NCBI GenBank assembly: GCA_910575795.1
Contig: CAJTGE010000005.1
Span: 62,001-126,000, forward strand
Direction: 5' to 3'
Source of the DNA: Clostridiaceae bacterium
GTDB lineage: Bacteria > Bacillota > Clostridia > Lachnospirales > Lachnospiraceae
Length of the DNA stretch: 64,000 bases
Position numbers and translations under genes: made by a program. Numbering within the stretch: position 1 is the stretch's first letter; each line of letters starts with the position of its first letter. Below are positions 23,939 to 33,383 of the stretch, one piece after another. The notes under the pieces are model-generated. The model ran no database searches and had not been told where the DNA came from. It was given only the letters and a program-made list of their open reading frames with translations.

Positions 23939-25750
23939 ATGGCAGCAGACCAGAGCAGAATCAGGAATTTCTGCATTATTGCCCACATCGATCACGGCAA
24001 GTCAACCCTTGCGGATCGGATTATAGAGATGACAGGACTTCTGACCAGCAGGGAGATGCAGTCGCAGGTTCTGGATAATATGGATTTGGAGCGTGAGCGG
24101 GGAATCACGATCAAGGCCCAGGCCGTGCGCACGGTTTACCAGGCAAAGGATGGGGAGGAGTATATCTTTAACCTGATCGACACCCCGGGCCATGTGGATT
24201 TTAATTATGAGGTGTCGAGAAGCCTGGCGGCCTGCGACGGGGCTATACTGGTGGTGGACGCCGCGCAGGGGATTGAGGCCCAGACGCTGGCCAATGTGTA
24301 CCTGGCATTGGATCACGATCTGGACGTTTTCCCGGTGCTGAATAAGATCGACCTTCCGAGCGCTGATCCGGAGCGGGTGGCGGCGGAGATTGAGGATGTG
24401 ATCGGGATTGAGGCCGCGGACGCGCCGCGGATATCGGCTAAGACGGGGCTGAATGTGGAAGAAGTGCTGGAACGGATTGTAAAGGAGCTCCCGGCCCCGT
24501 CAGGGGATCCGGACGCGCCGCTGCAGGCCCTGATCTTTGACTCCCTGTATGATTCGTATAAGGGCGTGATCGTATTCTGCCGGATTAAGAACGGGACCAT
24601 CCGCAAGGGGACGCCGGTGAAGATGATGGCCACAGGGGCTGTGGCGGACGTTGTGGAGGTGGGCTACTTCGGGGCGGGGCAGTTTATCCCCTGCGAGAGC
24701 TTAAGCGCCGGTATGGTGGGCTATATGACAGCCAGCATTAAAAATGTGCGCGATACCATGGTGGGCGATACGATCACAAACCGGGAGGTTCCCTGCGAGG
24801 CGCCGCTTCCGGGGTATAAAAAGGTGACGCCTATGGTGTACTGCGGCCTGTACCCCGCGGACGGGGCAAAGTATCCGGATCTGCGCGACGCGCTGGAAAA
24901 GCTGCAGTTAAATGACGCCTCCCTGTTTTTTGAGGCGGAGACCTCGATCGCGCTGGGGTTTGGCTTCCGCTGCGGCTTTCTGGGCCTTTTGCACCTGGAT
25001 ATTATTGAAGAGCGCCTGGAGCGGGAATACAACCTGGATCTGGTGACGACGGCCCCGGGCGTTGTCTACCGCGTCCACAAGACGAACGGGGAGGTCATGG
25101 ATCTGACGAATCCGTCGAATCTGCCGGATCCGTCGGAGATTGATTACATGGAGGAGCCGATCGTGTCGGCGGAGATCATGGTGACCACCGAATTTGTGGG
25201 GGCTATTATGACGCTCTGCCAGGAGCGGCGGGGCGTTTACCTGGGCATGGAGTATATTGAGACGACGCGCGCGCTGCTTAAGTATGAGCTTCCGCTGAAT
25301 GAAATCATCTATGATTTCTTTGACGCGCTGAAATCGCGCTCGCGCGGCTATGCCTCGTTTGACTATGATTTAAAGGGCTACCAGGAGTCAAAGCTTGTGA
25401 AGCTGGATATCCTCGTCAACCGTGAGGAGGTGGACGCGCTCTCGTTTATCGTGTTTGAGGGCTCTGCCTATGAGCGGGGGCGGAAGATGTGCGAGAAGCT
25501 GAAGGAAGAGATTCCGCGCCATTTATTTGAAATCCCCATCCAGGCGGCGGTGGGCGGCAAGATCATTGCCCGCGAGACGGTGAAGGCCATGCGCAAGGAT
25601 GTGCTTGCCAAATGTTACGGCGGCGATATCTCGCGTAAAAGAAAGCTCTTAGAGAAGCAGAAGGAGGGCAAGAAGCGGATGCGCCAGATCGGCAGCGTGG
25701 AGATCCCGCAGAAGGCGTTTATGAGCGTCTTAAAGCTCGACGATGAATAG
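23939..25750 (+). CDS. lepA: Elongation factor 4 (LepA), ribosome back-translocase GTPase
   Basis: 603 residues, full length. GTPase motifs: AHIDHGKST (G1), RERGIT (G2), DTPGHVDF (G3), NKIDLP (G4). Domains II, III and V follow, and the LepA-specific C-terminal domain ends [20 protein letters not shown], as expected. It acts on ribosomes during elongation or initiation stress. AGAGAGG lies before ATG 23939. It overlaps hemW by 8 bases. Confidence 0.97.
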   Translation: MAADQSRIRNFCIIAHIDHGKSTLADRIIEMTGLLTSREMQSQVLDNMDLERERGITIKAQAVRTVYQAKDGEEYIFNLIDTPGHVDFNYEVSRSLAACDGAILVVDAAQGIEAQTLANVYLALDHDLDVFPVLNKIDLPSADPERVAAEIEDVIGIEAADAPRISAKTGLNVEEVLERIVKELPAPSGDPDAPLQALIFDSLYDSYKGVIVFCRIKNGTIRKGTPVKMMATGAVADVVEVGYFGAGQFIPCESLSAGMVGYMTASIKNVRDTMVGDTITNREVPCEAPLPGYKKVTPMVYCGLYPADGAKYPDLRDALEKLQLNDASLFFEAETSIALGFGFRCGFLGLLHLDIIEERLEREYNLDLVTTAPGVVYRVHKTNGEVMDLTNPSNLPDPSEIDYMEEPIVSAEIMVTTEFVGAIMTLCQERRGVYLGMEYIETTRALLKYELPLNEIIYDFFDALKSRSRGYASFDYDLKGYQESKLVKLDILVNREEVDALSFIVFEGSAYERGRKMCEKLKEEIPRHLFEIPIQAAVGGKIIARETVKAMRKDVLAKCYGGDISRKRKLLEKQKEGKKRMRQIGSVEIPQKAFMSVLKLDDE

Positions 25751-27014
25751 GAGAGCGCCGGAAGCGGGAGATAATAAGGGAGACAGCCTGGGCCTTTACC
25801 TGCATATTCCGTTTTGCGCGAGGAAATGCCTGTACTGCGATTTCCTGTCTTTTCCGGCTTCGGAGGAGACGAGGAGGCTCTATATCAAAAGGCTTTCCGA
25901 GGAAATCAGGGCCTGCGGGCGGCGCGCGGGGATGCGGGAGCGGATTGTGGACACGGTTTTTATAGGGGGCGGGACTCCGTCGCTTCTTTTGCCGGAGGAG
26001 ACAGAGGCGCTTCTTGAGGCTGCGCGGGCTTCGTTTCGGGTGGACGCGGGCGCGGAGATCACTATGGAGGCCAATCCCGGCTCCTTTGGGCGCGCCGCGG
26101 CCGGGCGTCTGAGAAGGGCGGGCGTGACGCGCTTAAGCCTGGGCCTTCAGTCCGCCTGCGACGGGGAGCTTGCGCGTCTTGGGCGGATCCACACATGCCG
26201 GGCGTTTCAGGAGAGCTTTGACGCGGCGAGAGAGGCCGGATTTGACAACGTAAACGTGGATCTGATGTCCGGGCTTCCGGGGCAGACGGCCGAAAGCTTT
26301 GGGAAAACGCTGGCCTTCACGGCGCGTCTCGGCCCGGAGCATATCTCGGCGTACAGCCTGATGATCGAGGAAGGGACGCCGTTTTATGAGGCGTATGGGG
26401 CGATGAAGGCGGATCTGGAGCGGTACGGGGAATGGGAGGACATTCCGCCGGGAAGGAGAGCCGCTTATCAGGGGACGCTTCCCCTTCCGGGGGAGGCGGC
26501 GGATCGCGGGATGTACCATATGACAAAGGAATTTCTCATGGAACAGGGGTACGGCCGCTATGAGATCTCCAATTATGCAAAAACAGGCGGGGAATGCCGC
26601 CATAATATCCGCTACTGGACCGGGAGCGATTACCTGGGGCTGGGCCTTGGGGCCGCTTCGCTCATGGACGGGGCGCGTTTTACGGTTACGCGTTCGCTAA
26701 AGGAGTATCTGGGGCGGACGCCGGAGGATTTCCGGCTCGGAAAGCAGTACAGAGAGACGCATGTCCTGTCTGTGCGGGAGAAAATGGAGGAATTTATGTT
26801 TCTTGGCCTCAGGATGATCCGGGGCGTCGAAGCCGCCGGCTTTTCCCGCCGCTTTGGGACACGGCTGGAAGCGGTTTACCAAAAAGCCTGCGCGGGCCTC
26901 ATGGAGGACGGGCTCCTGGCGTCGTCGGGCGAAGGGGACGAAAAGCGTTATTACCTGACGGAGCGGGGGCTGGATGTGAGCAACTGCGCTCTGGCTGAAT
27001 TTTTATTTGACTGA
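25743..27014 (+). CDS. hemW: HemW, radical SAM heme chaperone family
   Basis: 423 residues. The radical SAM cluster motif is [10 protein letters not shown] (residues ~26-35), followed by [15 protein letters not shown] and [14 protein letters not shown]. This is the HemN-like family in lepA operons, shown in other bacteria to be heme chaperones and not coproporphyrinogen oxidases. Between PFYEAYG and [14 protein letters not shown] it carries about 20 residues more than usual ([20 protein letters not shown]), apparently a surface insertion. It overlaps the end of lepA. The hrcA-grpE-dnaK-dnaJ genes that often follow are absent. Confidence 0.93.
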   Translation: MNRRAPEAGDNKGDSLGLYLHIPFCARKCLYCDFLSFPASEETRRLYIKRLSEEIRACGRRAGMRERIVDTVFIGGGTPSLLLPEETEALLEAARASFRVDAGAEITMEANPGSFGRAAAGRLRRAGVTRLSLGLQSACDGELARLGRIHTCRAFQESFDAAREAGFDNVNVDLMSGLPGQTAESFGKTLAFTARLGPEHISAYSLMIEEGTPFYEAYGAMKADLERYGEWEDIPPGRRAAYQGTLPLPGEAADRGMYHMTKEFLMEQGYGRYEISNYAKTGGECRHNIRYWTGSDYLGLGLGAASLMDGARFTVTRSLKEYLGRTPEDFRLGKQYRETHVLSVREKMEEFMFLGLRMIRGVEAAGFSRRFGTRLEAVYQKACAGLMEDGLLASSGEGDEKRYYLTERGLDVSNCALAEFLFD

Positions 27015-27129
27015 CCGCAATAAATGGCCAAATGACCGTCCGGGGCGGCTGGATGGCAAATAGCCATGCGCAGGCCGGGCGGCTCTTCGGCAGGGCGCGG
27101 GGACCGCGGCGAAGAAAGAGGGAATCATT

Positions 27130-28086
27130 GTGAAATGGAAAAAATATACGCTGACCACTACGACGGAGGCGGTGGATCTGATCAGCAGCAGCTTTGACGA
27201 GATCGGGATTGAAGGGATTGAGATCGAGGATCATATCCCTCTGACCGAAAAAGAGACAAAGGGGATGTTTATTGATATCCTGCCTGAGCTTCCCCCGGAT
27301 GACGGCGTGGCAAAAGTCAGCTTTTATCTGGACGCGGCGTCGGACACGGAGGAGATGCTTTCGCGCGTCCGGGAAGCGCTGGAGGAGCTGCGCCTGTTTA
27401 CGGATCTGGGCGCCTGCGAGATTGAGGAGTCGGAGACAGAGGATAAGGACTGGATCAATAACTGGAAGCAGTATTTTAAGCCCTTTACAGTGGATGACAT
27501 TCTCATCAAGCCTACCTGGGAGACGGTTCCTAAGGAGCATGAGGACAAGCTTCTGATTCAGATCGATCCCGGCACGGCATTTGGCACGGGGATGCATGAG
27601 ACGACGCAGCTCTGTATACGCCAGCTTAAGAAATACGTGGGGAATGGCGACCGCGTGTTGGACGTGGGCACAGGCAGCGGGATTCTGGGCATTACGGCCT
27701 TAAAGCTGGGGGCGGGTTTCGTCCTGGGCACGGATCTGGATGAAAATGCGATCGCGGCAGTGGGCGAAAATCTGGAGGCCAACGGTATTTCCGGGGAAGC
27801 GTTCCGTGTGATTCAGGGAAATATCATCGATGACAGGGCCGTGCAGGATGCGGCCGGCTATGAAGTCTGGGACGTGGCTGTGGCGAATATTCTGGCGGAT
27901 GTGATCCTTCTTCTGCAGCAGGAGATCGCGGTTCATCTGAAAAAGGGCGGCATATGGATTACCTCCGGCATCATTGACATGAAGGAGGAGGTCGTGAGGG
28001 AGGCGTTTTTGTCCAATCCGGCGTTTGAGCTCCTGGAGACGACGCGGCAGGGCGAATGGGTGTCCTTTACGGTGAGGAAGAGGTAG
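27130..28086 (+). CDS. prmA: Ribosomal protein L11 methyltransferase
   Basis: 318 residues, normal length. It trimethylates ribosomal protein L11 using SAM. An N-terminal L11-binding domain (TLTTTTEAVDLISSSFDEIGIEG) precedes the methyltransferase core with DPGTAFGTGMHETTQLC, VLDVGTGSGILGI and VANILADVI, all typical of PrmA. GTG start at 27130 with AAGAGGG upstream; 115 bases separate it from hemW. rsmE follows 7 bases after the stop. Confidence 0.95.
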   Translation: MKWKKYTLTTTTEAVDLISSSFDEIGIEGIEIEDHIPLTEKETKGMFIDILPELPPDDGVAKVSFYLDAASDTEEMLSRVREALEELRLFTDLGACEIEESETEDKDWINNWKQYFKPFTVDDILIKPTWETVPKEHEDKLLIQIDPGTAFGTGMHETTQLCIRQLKKYVGNGDRVLDVGTGSGILGITALKLGAGFVLGTDLDENAIAAVGENLEANGISGEAFRVIQGNIIDDRAVQDAAGYEVWDVAVANILADVILLLQQEIAVHLKKGGIWITSGIIDMKEEVVREAFLSNPAFELLETTRQGEWVSFTVRKR

Positions 28087-28093
28087 CGCGCGG

Positions 28094-28828
28094 ATGTTTC
28101 ATTTTTTTGTGGAGGAAGAGCAGATTAACGGGAGCGGGATTCTTGTCACAGGCCCGGATGTGAACCATATCCGCAATGTGCTCCGCATGAAGCCGGGCGA
28201 GCGGGCGCTCATCAGCAGCCGCGGCGGCGGCGATTATCTCTGCGAGGTAAGGGAGCTTTTGCCGGATTATATCCGGATGGAGGCAGTGGAGAAAAAGGCG
28301 GACAGCATGGAGCTGCCGGCCCGGATCCATCTCTTCCAGGGCCTGCCAAAGAGCGATAAAATGGAGCTCATTATCCAGAAGGCCGTGGAGCTGGGGGCGT
28401 ATTCTGTCATTCCCGTGGCGGCGAAGCGCTCCATTGTGAGGCTGGATCCGAAGCGGGAGCAGGCCCGCGTAAAGCGGTGGCAGGCCATTGCCGAGAGCGC
28501 GGCCAAGCAGTCAAAGCGCAGCATTGTTCCGGAGGTGCGGCCCGTGTCCGGGTTTGCGGATGCGTTAAAAGAGGCGGCGGGCTTTGCGCTTTCGCTCATG
28601 CCGTATGAGCGCGCAGGGGATATGGGACAGACGAGGCGGCTTCTCAAAACAGCGGGGCCGGGGATGGATATTGCCGTGTTCATCGGCCCCGAGGGCGGAT
28701 TTGAGGAGGAAGAGGTAAGGCAGGCCGTGGAGGCGGGGGTGAAGCCCATTACGCTGGGAAAACGGATTTTGAGGACGGAGACGGCGGGGCTGTGCGTCCT
28801 GTCGGCGCTGATGCTTTTGCTGGAGTGA
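28094..28828 (+). CDS. rsmE: 16S rRNA m3U1498 methyltransferase
   Basis: 244 residues, SPOUT family. The sequence HFFVEEEQINGSGILVTGPDVNHIRNVLRMKPGE is the N-terminal PUA-like part; IGPEGGFEEEEV and LGKRILRTETAGLCVLSALMLL form the trefoil-knot SAM site. It methylates U1498 of 16S rRNA. It follows prmA as in most Firmicutes. The 54-bp repeat copy C starts at the base after its stop codon. Confidence 0.95.
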   Translation: MFHFFVEEEQINGSGILVTGPDVNHIRNVLRMKPGERALISSRGGGDYLCEVRELLPDYIRMEAVEKKADSMELPARIHLFQGLPKSDKMELIIQKAVELGAYSVIPVAAKRSIVRLDPKREQARVKRWQAIAESAAKQSKRSIVPEVRPVSGFADALKEAAGFALSLMPYERAGDMGQTRRLLKTAGPGMDIAVFIGPEGGFEEEEVRQAVEAGVKPITLGKRILRTETAGLCVLSALMLLLE

Positions 28829-28881
28829 CATGTACTCTCGGAATCCCAAAAATCAGCCGCAAAGAGACTCCGGGAGTACAT
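28829..28881 (+). repeat. 53-bp dispersed hairpin repeat, copy C
   Basis: CATGTACTCTCGGAATC at the left and GACTCCGGGAGTACAT at the right pair, with CCAAAAATCAGCCGCAAAGA between. It starts immediately after the rsmE stop, and its right edge leads into AAAAGGGAGG, the ribosome binding site of the cysteine desulfurase gene. Confidence 0.85.
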
Positions 28882-28900
28882 CGACGGAAAAGGGAGGACT

Positions 28901-30055
28901 ATGGAGGCATATTTTGACAATTCAGCCACCACGCAGGTGTTTGACTGTGCGAAGGAGGCCGTTCTTCGGGCCATGACAGTGGACTACGGGAACGCGGCGG
29001 CGCGCCATATGAAGGGCGTGGAGGCGGAGCGGATCATTAAGGAGGCCCGGAAGGAGATTGCAAACTCCTTAAAGGCTCAGGAAAAAGAGATTTTATTTAC
29101 CTCAGGTGGAACGGAATCGAACAATATGGCCGTTATCGGGACGGCGTTCGCGAATCAGAGGGCGGGAAAGCACATTATCACCTCCTCCATCGAGCACCCG
29201 TCCGTGTACAATGCCATGGCTTTTCTGGAAAAGCAGGGGTTTGAGGTCACGTATCTGCCTGTAGACGCCTGCGGCCATATCTCCATAGGGGAGCTGGAGG
29301 CGGCGGTGCGGGAGGACACGGTTCTCGTCTCCATCATGTATGTAAACAATGAGATCGGGGCCGTGGAGCCGGTGGAAGAGATTTCCGCCTGCTTAAGGCA
29401 GAAAAATCCGGGCATTTTGTTCCACGCGGACGCTGTCCAGGCATATGGGAAATACGAGATCCGGCCGAAACGGCAGGGGATCGATCTCCTGTCCGTCAGC
29501 GGCCACAAGATCCATGGGCCCAAGGGCGTGGGTTTTCTGTATATCAATGAACGGGTGAAGATCTTACCGCTCCTCTACGGAGGCGGCCAGCAAAAGGGCA
29601 TGCGCCCCGGCACGGAAAATGTGCCGGGCTGCGCGGGGCTCGGCGCGGCGGTAAAGGAGATTTACACGGATCACGGCGCGCGCGCCGAGGCGCTTTATGC
29701 GCTTCGGGAGCGCCTGATTGCGGGGCTTAAGCAGATGGAGGGAGTGACTGTCAACGGCTGTGAGGATCGGAGAAACGCGCCGCAGATCGTGAGCGCGGCC
29801 TTTAAGGGCGTGCGCAGCGAGGTGCTGCTGCACGCCCTGGAGGAAAAAGGCGTCTATGTATCCTCCGGCTCGGCCTGTTCCTCGAACCATCCGGGGCACA
29901 GCGGGACGCTGAAGGCAATCGGCGCGGGCCGGGAGATCCTGGATTCCACCCTGCGCTTCAGCTTCGGCGCATTTAATACGGAAGCAGAGGTGGACTATGC
30001 GCTCTGGGCGCTGCGGGAGCTGCTTCCTGTGCTGCGGCGTTACAGGGCGAAATAG
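28901..30055 (+). CDS. Cysteine desulfurase (NifS/IscS-like), partner of ThiI
   Basis: 384 residues. YFDNSATT is the N-terminal signature, SGHKIHGPKGVGFLY holds the PLP lysine, and SSGSACSSNHPGHS holds the catalytic cysteine that carries the persulfide. It converts cysteine to alanine and passes sulfur on. Lying 14 bases before thiI in one operon, it probably serves tRNA 4-thiouridine formation, like the NifZ-ThiI pair of Bacillus. Its ribosome binding site follows directly on repeat copy C. Confidence 0.93.
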   Translation: MEAYFDNSATTQVFDCAKEAVLRAMTVDYGNAAARHMKGVEAERIIKEARKEIANSLKAQEKEILFTSGGTESNNMAVIGTAFANQRAGKHIITSSIEHPSVYNAMAFLEKQGFEVTYLPVDACGHISIGELEAAVREDTVLVSIMYVNNEIGAVEPVEEISACLRQKNPGILFHADAVQAYGKYEIRPKRQGIDLLSVSGHKIHGPKGVGFLYINERVKILPLLYGGGQQKGMRPGTENVPGCAGLGAAVKEIYTDHGARAEALYALRERLIAGLKQMEGVTVNGCEDRRNAPQIVSAAFKGVRSEVLLHALEEKGVYVSSGSACSSNHPGHSGTLKAIGAGREILDSTLRFSFGAFNTEAEVDYALWALRELLPVLRRYRAK

Positions 30056-30069
30056 AAAGGAAATCAGAT

Positions 30070-31248
30070 ATGTTTCAGTCATTTTTGATTAAATATGCGG
30101 AGATCGGCATTAAGGGAAAAAACAGGTATCTGTTTGAGGACGCCCTGCTGTCGCATATCCATCACGCCTTAAAGAGGCTGGACGGGCAGTTTACAGTCAC
30201 AAAAGAGTCAGGGCGCATCTATGCCCACGCAGGCGCGCCGTTTGATTACGACGAGGTGACAGAGGCCCTTACATGCGTATTCGGCGTGGCGGCGGTCTGC
30301 CCTTTAAAACGGGTGGAGGATCTGGGCTTTGAGGCTTTAAAGAAACAGGTGGTGGAATATATTGAAGAGACGTACCCGGATAAGTCCTTTACCTTTAAGG
30401 TGAATACAAGGCGCGTTAACAAGCAGTATCCGGGAAGCTCGGAGCAGATCAACCGGGATCTGGGCGAGGTGATTCTGGAGACATTTCCGCAGACAAAAGT
30501 AGATGTCCATCAACCGGATGTCCTCTTAAACGTGGAGATCCGGCCTAAGGGGGTCAACCTGTATTCCCGCGTGATTCCCGGCCCCGGCGGTATGCCGGTG
30601 GGAACCAACGGGCGGGCGATGCTTCTCTTATCCGGCGGGATCGACAGCCCGGTGGCGGGCTATATGATCGCCAAACGCGGCGTGAAGATCGAGGCCGTCT
30701 ATTTCCACGCGCCGCCGTACACGAGCGAACGGGCAAAGCAGAAGGTCGTGGACCTGGCCCGGGAGGTGTCGCGCTACTCGGGGCCGATTAAGCTTCATGT
30801 CGTGAATTTTACGGATATCCAGCTCGCGATCTATGATAAATGCCCTCATGAGGAGCTGACGATCATCATGCGCCGCTATATGATGCGGATTGCAGAGGAG
30901 CTGGCCAAAAAGGACAACTGCCAGGGCCTGATCACCGGCGAGAGCATCGGCCAGGTGGCCTCGCAGACGGTCCATTCCCTGGCGGTGACAAACGAGGTCT
31001 GCGCGCTCCCGGTATTCCGGCCGGTCATCGGTTTTGACAAGCAGGATATTGTGGATATCGCGCTGAAGATCGGCACATATGAGACGTCCATTGAGCCGTA
31101 TGAGGACTGCTGTACGATCTTTGTGGCCAAACATCCGGTGACAAAGCCGGTTCTGGAAAAGATCAGAAAATCCGAGAGAAACCTTGAGGAGCAGATAGAC
31201 GGGATGCTTAAGGAAGCCGTGGAAACGGCGGAGGTTGTGTGGTGTTGA
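30070..31248 (+). CDS. thiI: tRNA 4-thiouridine synthetase
   Basis: 392 residues. A ferredoxin-like/THUMP N-terminal half (residues ~1-165) is followed by the PP-loop ATPase domain with LLLSGGIDSPVAGYMIAKRG. It adenylates U8 of tRNA and inserts sulfur. The C-terminal rhodanese domain of the enterobacterial enzyme is absent, as in Bacillus, where a dedicated desulfurase supplies sulfur directly; the neighbouring gene fits that role. Confidence 0.95.
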   Translation: MFQSFLIKYAEIGIKGKNRYLFEDALLSHIHHALKRLDGQFTVTKESGRIYAHAGAPFDYDEVTEALTCVFGVAAVCPLKRVEDLGFEALKKQVVEYIEETYPDKSFTFKVNTRRVNKQYPGSSEQINRDLGEVILETFPQTKVDVHQPDVLLNVEIRPKGVNLYSRVIPGPGGMPVGTNGRAMLLLSGGIDSPVAGYMIAKRGVKIEAVYFHAPPYTSERAKQKVVDLAREVSRYSGPIKLHVVNFTDIQLAIYDKCPHEELTIIMRRYMMRIAEELAKKDNCQGLITGESIGQVASQTVHSLAVTNEVCALPVFRPVIGFDKQDIVDIALKIGTYETSIEPYEDCCTIFVAKHPVTKPVLEKIRKSERNLEEQIDGMLKEAVETAEVVWC

Positions 31249-31288
31249 CGGCGCCGCCGGCGCTTTCGGATGTAGAGGACAGGAAACT

Positions 31289-31332
31289 TAAAAACCGCCG
31301 CACGGCGTGGAAGCGGTGCAACGGTTTTTTTT
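31289..31332. terminator. Bidirectional terminator between thiI and the HPr-like gene
   Basis: AAAACCG (31291-31297) pairs with CGGTTTT (31322-31328), with an inner GCAC/GTGC pair. T-runs follow on the plus strand (TTTTTTTT) and A-runs precede, so it can serve the convergent genes on both sides. Confidence 0.8.
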
Positions 31333-31337
31333 ACGCA

Positions 31338-31568
31338 TTAAACGATGTAAGGGGCTAAAATCGTCAGGATCTCGTCAACCTGTGTCTCGGAATGGATATT
31401 TAAATCAATGGGCTTGGAGAGATCCAGGCTGAAGATACCCATGATGGACTTGGCGTCGATCACATAGCGGCCGGACACCAGATCAAAGTCAGCGTCAAAT
31501 TTTGCCAGATCATTCACAAACGATTTTACCTTATCGATGGAATTTAACGAAATACGAACTGTTTTCAT
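31338..31568 (-). CDS. HPr-fold protein lacking the phosphorylatable histidine
   Basis: 76 residues. FVNDLAKFDADFDL and AKSIMGIFSLDLSKPIDLNIHSE match HPr around the regulatory Ser46 (KSIMG), and the length is right. The active-site GIHARPAT segment is replaced by NSIDKVKS, so His15 is absent and the protein cannot pass phosphate in the PTS. It recalls Crh of Bacillus, which keeps Ser46 and acts in carbon catabolite control. ATG 31568 has AGAGGAGG eight bases upstream. It is monocistronic and convergent with thiI. Confidence 0.8.
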   Translation of the reverse strand: MKTVRISLNSIDKVKSFVNDLAKFDADFDLVSGRYVIDAKSIMGIFSLDLSKPIDLNIHSETQVDEILTILAPYIV

Positions 31569-31788
31569 GAAAAGAACCTCCTCTTGCTGCGTTATACTCA
31601 GCATAAATATGTTTGGATAAAAATAGCTGCGCGCCGTAAGGGCTGCAAACGGCCGGGCGGCAGAAATATATGGCAGTTATGGGATATCCATAGCTGAAAT
31701 CCTGATTCTATACTACAAACTTATGGAAGAAAAGTCAAGAGAGGATTGCGTGAACAGTAACAATTTTTGGGCGAGGAGATGACAGAGA

Positions 31789-33126
31789 ATGAGAAAAGCA
31801 GCGTTCCACAATCTGGGATGTAAGGTAAATTCTTATGAGACAGAAGCGATGCAGCAGCTTCTGGAGGAAGCGGGGTATCGGATTGTCCCGTTCGGGGAAG
31901 AGGCGGATGTCTGTATTATTAATACCTGCTCGGTGACAAATGTGGCTGACAAGAAGTCGAGACAGATGCTGCACAGGGCAAAGAAACAAAATCCGGACGC
32001 TGTGGTGGTGGCGGCGGGCTGCTATGCGCAGGCGGCCGGGGAGGCGCTTTTTGAGGACAGCGCGGTGGATTTGGTGATCGGAAACAATAAAAAGAAGGAT
32101 TTACCCGCGATTCTGGAGCGGTATTTTGCAGATCGCAGCCAGAACCGGGAGATTGCGGACATCAGCGGGGAGCGGGAGTATGAAAGGCTGCATATCAGCC
32201 GGGCCGCAGAGCACACGAGGGCTTTTATGAAGGTGCAGGATGGCTGCAACCAGTTCTGCAGCTACTGTATTATTCCGTATACCCGCGGACGGGTCAGGAG
32301 CAGGATGCTTTCGGAGGCTGTCCGAGAGGCAGGGGAGCTGGCGGCGGCCGGGTATAAGGAGATTGTGCTGACAGGGATCCACTTAAGCTCATATGGGACG
32401 GATCTGCATGCCTGCGGGAAGGGGGAGGAGCCGGCGGATTTGCTGAGCCTTGTCACGCGCCTGGATGAGATACCCGGAATTGAGAGAATCCGTCTGGGCT
32501 CTCTGGAGCCGCGTATCATCACCAGGGAATTCGCCGGAGCCCTGGCCTGCCTGCGGACGGTCTGCCCGCATTTCCACCTCTCTTTGCAGAGCGGCTGCGG
32601 GGCCACCTTAAAGAGGATGAACCGCCATTATACGCCGGAGGAATACAGGGAACGGTGCGGGATTTTACGGGAGGCATTTGAAAATCCGGCGATTACCACG
32701 GATGTGATCGCGGGCTTTCCGGGAGAGACTGAGGAGGAATTCCGGGAAACCATGGCTTTTGTGGAGGAAATTGGTTTTTACGAAATGCATGTGTTTAAAT
32801 ATTCCAAACGGGCCGGCACGCGGGCGGCCGGGATGGAAGGGCAGGTGCCGGAGCCGGTAAAGGCGCAGCGGAGCAACGAGCTGCTGGCGTTGGGCGGGAG
32901 GCTGTCCGGCGCTTACCGCAGAAGCTTTTTGGGGCGGGAAGAGGAAGTGCTCCTGGAAGAGGAGACGGCGCTGAACGGGAAAGCTTATATGGCGGGGCAC
33001 ACGCGGCAGTATGTAAAGGCAGCGGTTCCTTACCGCGAAGGGCTTAAAAATCAGACCGTCAGGGGGACTTTTAGCCATTTTCTGGACGGGGAAACCCTTT
33101 TTTTAGAGGAAAATGGCGGACGGTAA
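31789..33126 (+). CDS. mtaB: tRNA t6A37 methylthiotransferase
   Basis: 445 residues. The N-terminal cysteines in NLGCKVNSYE, INTCSVT and AAGCYAQ bind one [4Fe-4S] cluster; CNQFCSYC binds the radical SAM cluster. LSLQSGCGATLKRMNRHYTPEEY and the sequence KYSKRAGTRAAGM are typical of the MtaB (YqeV) subgroup, which makes ms2t6A at position 37 of tRNA-Lys. It follows the prmA-rsmE cluster as in other Firmicutes, but with the desulfurase, thiI and HPr-like genes in between. Confidence 0.93.
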   Translation: MRKAAFHNLGCKVNSYETEAMQQLLEEAGYRIVPFGEEADVCIINTCSVTNVADKKSRQMLHRAKKQNPDAVVVAAGCYAQAAGEALFEDSAVDLVIGNNKKKDLPAILERYFADRSQNREIADISGEREYERLHISRAAEHTRAFMKVQDGCNQFCSYCIIPYTRGRVRSRMLSEAVREAGELAAAGYKEIVLTGIHLSSYGTDLHACGKGEEPADLLSLVTRLDEIPGIERIRLGSLEPRIITREFAGALACLRTVCPHFHLSLQSGCGATLKRMNRHYTPEEYRERCGILREAFENPAITTDVIAGFPGETEEEFRETMAFVEEIGFYEMHVFKYSKRAGTRAAGMEGQVPEPVKAQRSNELLALGGRLSGAYRRSFLGREEEVLLEEETALNGKAYMAGHTRQYVKAAVPYREGLKNQTVRGTFSHFLDGETLFLEENGGR

Positions 33127-33243
33127 TAAATTTTTGAAACAATGCCGGGATACGGTTCACAGGCAGTATTCCGCAAGGCGTTTTTGTGAGTGAAGCGCAA
33201 AGGAAGTCGCAAAAAACCCGGAACCATTTGGCAGGGATTGGGA

Positions 33244-33272
33244 TTGACAAGGAAAAAGACATATGATAAAAT
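33244..33272 (+). promoter_or_regulatory. Promoter of the peptide transporter-hydantoinase operon
   Basis: TTGACA (33244-33249), a 17-base spacer and TAAAAT (33267-33272). A leader of about 105 bases follows with an intrinsic terminator inside it. Confidence 0.85.
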
Positions 33273-33323
33273 GCTAACCAATTCACCGGTGTAAAGTGAT
33301 AACAAAATAAACAGGCTTTAGGG

Positions 33324-33363
33324 ATAACGAGGTCGTTATATGTGGATACGATCTCGTTTTTTT
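33324..33363 (+). terminator. Leader terminator with alternative hairpin (attenuator)
   Basis: AACGAGGTCGT (33326-33336) pairs with ACGATCTCGTT (33348-33358), followed by seven T: an intrinsic terminator 20 bases before the first gene. ATAACG (33324-33329) and CGTTAT (33334-33339) form a smaller, mutually exclusive hairpin that uses its left arm. This suggests that transcription into the operon is conditional. Confidence 0.75.
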
Positions 33364-33383
33364 AAAACACAGGAGGAGGATGT

